This document shows, one piece after another, positions 62,513 to 64,000 of a stretch of DNA of 64,000 nt; the first letter of the stretch is position 1, and the number at the start of each line of letters is the position of its first letter. The notes beneath the pieces are model-generated. The model worked only from the letters and a program-made list of their open reading frames with translations. It was not told the origin of the DNA and made no database searches. Where the stretch lies: NCBI GenBank assembly GCA_021613535.1, contig CP075497.1, positions 3,038,001-3,102,000 on the forward strand, written 5' to 3'. This stretch comes from Adineta vaga (Eukaryota > Rotifera). Both the position numbers and the translations under genes were made by a program.

Positions 62513-62940
62513 CTTTCAACGAAGAAAATAATGTCGTATTTTCATTACAATAAAACTGATTAATCACGAACAAAATAATGTTTTGAACATAACTGAATAT
62601 TCTTACGGTAAAATGATATGTTGACTTTATATTAATAGTGTTTTACTTTCATTTCGGATTTAAATCAATATCGGAATGTATTCAATAATGAAAGAGAATG
62701 TGTTTTTCTTTCACACAAATAAACTAAGTCATGATCTACTTGTTATGAACTGTTTTTTCTTACTGTTCAGTATCAAATTAAATATATCGTTCGATCGTGT
62801 TCATGTGAATTTTATCCATTTCTGTTCTACTAAAATCGAAATAGAGATTCGCAATATCTTATTGGTTATTTTCATATCTTTTGTTGTAACTAATTGTTTA
62901 GATTTAGACGTAATGTACTAAACAACATTCATATTCGAAA
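62513..62940. other. Intergenic region between the GPCR 5' half and the orphan gene
   Basis: About 430 nt between divergent start codons. The 81-codon open frame at 62676-62921 is hydrophobic AT-rich sequence with no supporting features. Promoters of both genes are expected here; none is recognisable by motif. Confidence 0.35.
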
Positions 62941-63510
62941 ATGAACATACATAATAACAATACATCATCCAAATCTGAACAATCTATCGAAGACGATCTA
63001 TTCATTGTGAATATGTCCGATGAAGTTACTATTAATATATCCGATGAAGAGGCATCTTTCGCACTTTTTGAACAAAATAAAACGATATATGAACTGGAAG
63101 ATGTTTCTACGGAAGATGACGAACAAAAATCATTACCAAATATACCATTTATAAAATTAGTTAAGGATAAACTTTGTTCAATATGTAATATCGATTTAAA
63201 CTTCTGTCCGCATTCAAATTTAACTCCATCTCAACGAAGCAATCGAAGAAAACGATCACGAAGATATTATTTTCAAGTTACTCGTACAATTTATGAACAA
63301 TTTACTATTACACATATCAAGCGAATATTAATTTGTATGAATATCTATTGGGTGAACATTAATGTAGTTAGAAATACTTTATATATCGGACTGAAAGATG
63401 ATCAGATTCGTCAACAAGTAGAAACTTTATTGCACAAAAAAGTGTTTACCAAAGAACATTATCAACGAATTCAAGCAAAAGATTCTCGTTTAGAAATATT
63501 ACGTCATTAA
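62941..63510 (+). CDS. Single-exon orphan protein, unrecognised
   Basis: ATG at 62941 to TAA at 63510, 189 residues without introns, which is unusual in this intron-rich window. The N-terminal half is acidic and disordered (SIEDDLFIVNMSDEVT; LEDVSTEDDEQKS). A small Cys/His cluster CSICNIDLNFCPHSN could bind a metal but is not a standard zinc finger. A strongly basic patch RSNRRKRSRRYYF follows, then a helical C-terminus (QFTITHIKRILICMNIYWVN; RQQVETLLHKKVF). The basic patch suggests nuclear localisation or nucleic-acid binding. No family recognised. Confidence 0.6.
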   Translation: MNIHNNNTSSKSEQSIEDDLFIVNMSDEVTINISDEEASFALFEQNKTIYELEDVSTEDDEQKSLPNIPFIKLVKDKLCSICNIDLNFCPHSNLTPSQRSNRRKRSRRYYFQVTRTIYEQFTITHIKRILICMNIYWVNINVVRNTLYIGLKDDQIRQQVETLLHKKVFTKEHYQRIQAKDSRLEILRH

Positions 63511-63740
63511 CTGCTTTTTCAGGTTTCTTTGTAACGTTATATGTATAAATAAAATATCGATTCGTTTGTTAGAGACCTCTTTTGGTGTTTGAACTAATAT
63601 ACGAAGGTTTTGACTGGTCAAATTGAAACACTTTGTTCTGACCAATCGGGTGATCGATATAAAAAAAGATGGTTAAAACGACTAGAAGATATAAATTCGA
63701 TTTTAAAAGTAAAAAAAGAACTGCTTGCATAGATTTCAAG

Positions 63741-64000
63741 ATGCCAACAGTATTGTTAATTGATTGTTCGTTGGGGATGGCGGAACGTCTCTCATTTGTA
63801 ATCAAACAAGGAGATAATATGGAAACTACGATGAATATTGAAAAACGTAGTTTAATTGCGAAAATAATCGAATCATTAATGATCAATGATAATACTCCAA
63901 CAAAACTTGAAACGATGGCTGTTGTAAGTATTTTGTCTTTATCTGAATGAAGATAACTCATGTGGTAGTGTACTTAATAGGTATTATTTGCCGGTGAAGA
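63741..64000 (+). CDS. INTS14: Integrator complex subunit 14, N-terminal part (runs off the window)
   Basis: The start at 63741 gives MPTVLLIDCSLGM, matching the VWA N-terminus of INTS14, with the MIDAS-like D-x-S motif (DCS). The first exon ends at 63923 (gct gtt|gtaagt) and the second begins at 63981 after taatag. Together they read KLETMAV|VLFAGED, the next VWA strand. INTS14 forms a module with INTS13 and INTS10 in the Integrator complex, which cleaves snRNA and other nascent transcripts. Only about 67 residues are in the window; the gene continues to the right. Confidence 0.75.

Noticed and set aside
1-64000. CRISPR arrays, bacterial operons, rRNA or tRNA genes
   Set aside because: The DNA is eukaryotic and no spaced direct-repeat array, rRNA core sequence or convincing tRNA cloverleaf was seen by eye; a tRNA scan was not possible.

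Overview
The window is eukaryotic, animal nuclear DNA. It is AT-rich, and its genes are split by many short introns (mostly 45-70 nt, GT..AG). It is most likely from a bdelloid rotifer. The reasons are the compact intron-rich genes, a degenerate F-box/leucine-rich gene of a type I associate with bdelloid multigene families, an orphan-like rhodopsin-type GPCR, and a tract rich in TGTGGG, the telomere hexamer reported for bdelloids. The species call is inference; the gene calls rest on reading frames and splice joins worked out by eye.

Layout, 1-16 kb: the 3' end of an unrecognised gene (+); two tandem LRR type-I membrane proteins (-); NOP10 (-); SMC6 (-); an astacin metalloprotease (+); a Na+/H+ exchanger with a cyclic-nucleotide-binding domain (-). 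16-33 kb: a large p140Cap/SKT (AIP3-domain) gene (+) whose 5' region spreads over about 7-13 kb with several candidate alternative first exons, all ending in the same splice phase. 33-47 kb: a putative N-myristoylated disordered protein (+), a thioredoxin-fold protein without the redox motif (+), a small protein with one TopBP1-type BRCT (-), a secreted C6orf120/UPF0669 protein (+), proteasome subunit beta-7 (PSMB4, +) and lethal giant larvae (LLGL, +). 62.9-64 kb: a single-exon orphan (+) and the start of Integrator subunit 14 (INTS14, +).

The remarkable part is 47.1-62.5 kb. One GPCR gene (-) is cut in two, with its 3' half at 47149-47677 and its 5' half at 62110-62512. The 14,432 bp between the halves begin and end with a hAT-like transposon terminal repeat (CAAGGGGGTAAGTGCAG) and are bordered by an exact 8-bp duplication (AAATAAAG). 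Removing the insert and one duplication restores the GPCR frame perfectly. The insert is not one transposon. It has a 2.94-kb element at its left end and a 166-bp element in the same orientation at its right end, with 11.3 kb of unrelated DNA between them. That DNA holds an orphan gene, a broken F-box gene and a broken WDHD1/AND-1 copy. The inner flanks of the two elements carry a different, nearly matching 8-bp pair (GGAAACTT / AGAAACTT). This is the pattern expected if a circular DNA carrying one element copy integrated by single crossover into an element already sitting in the GPCR gene.
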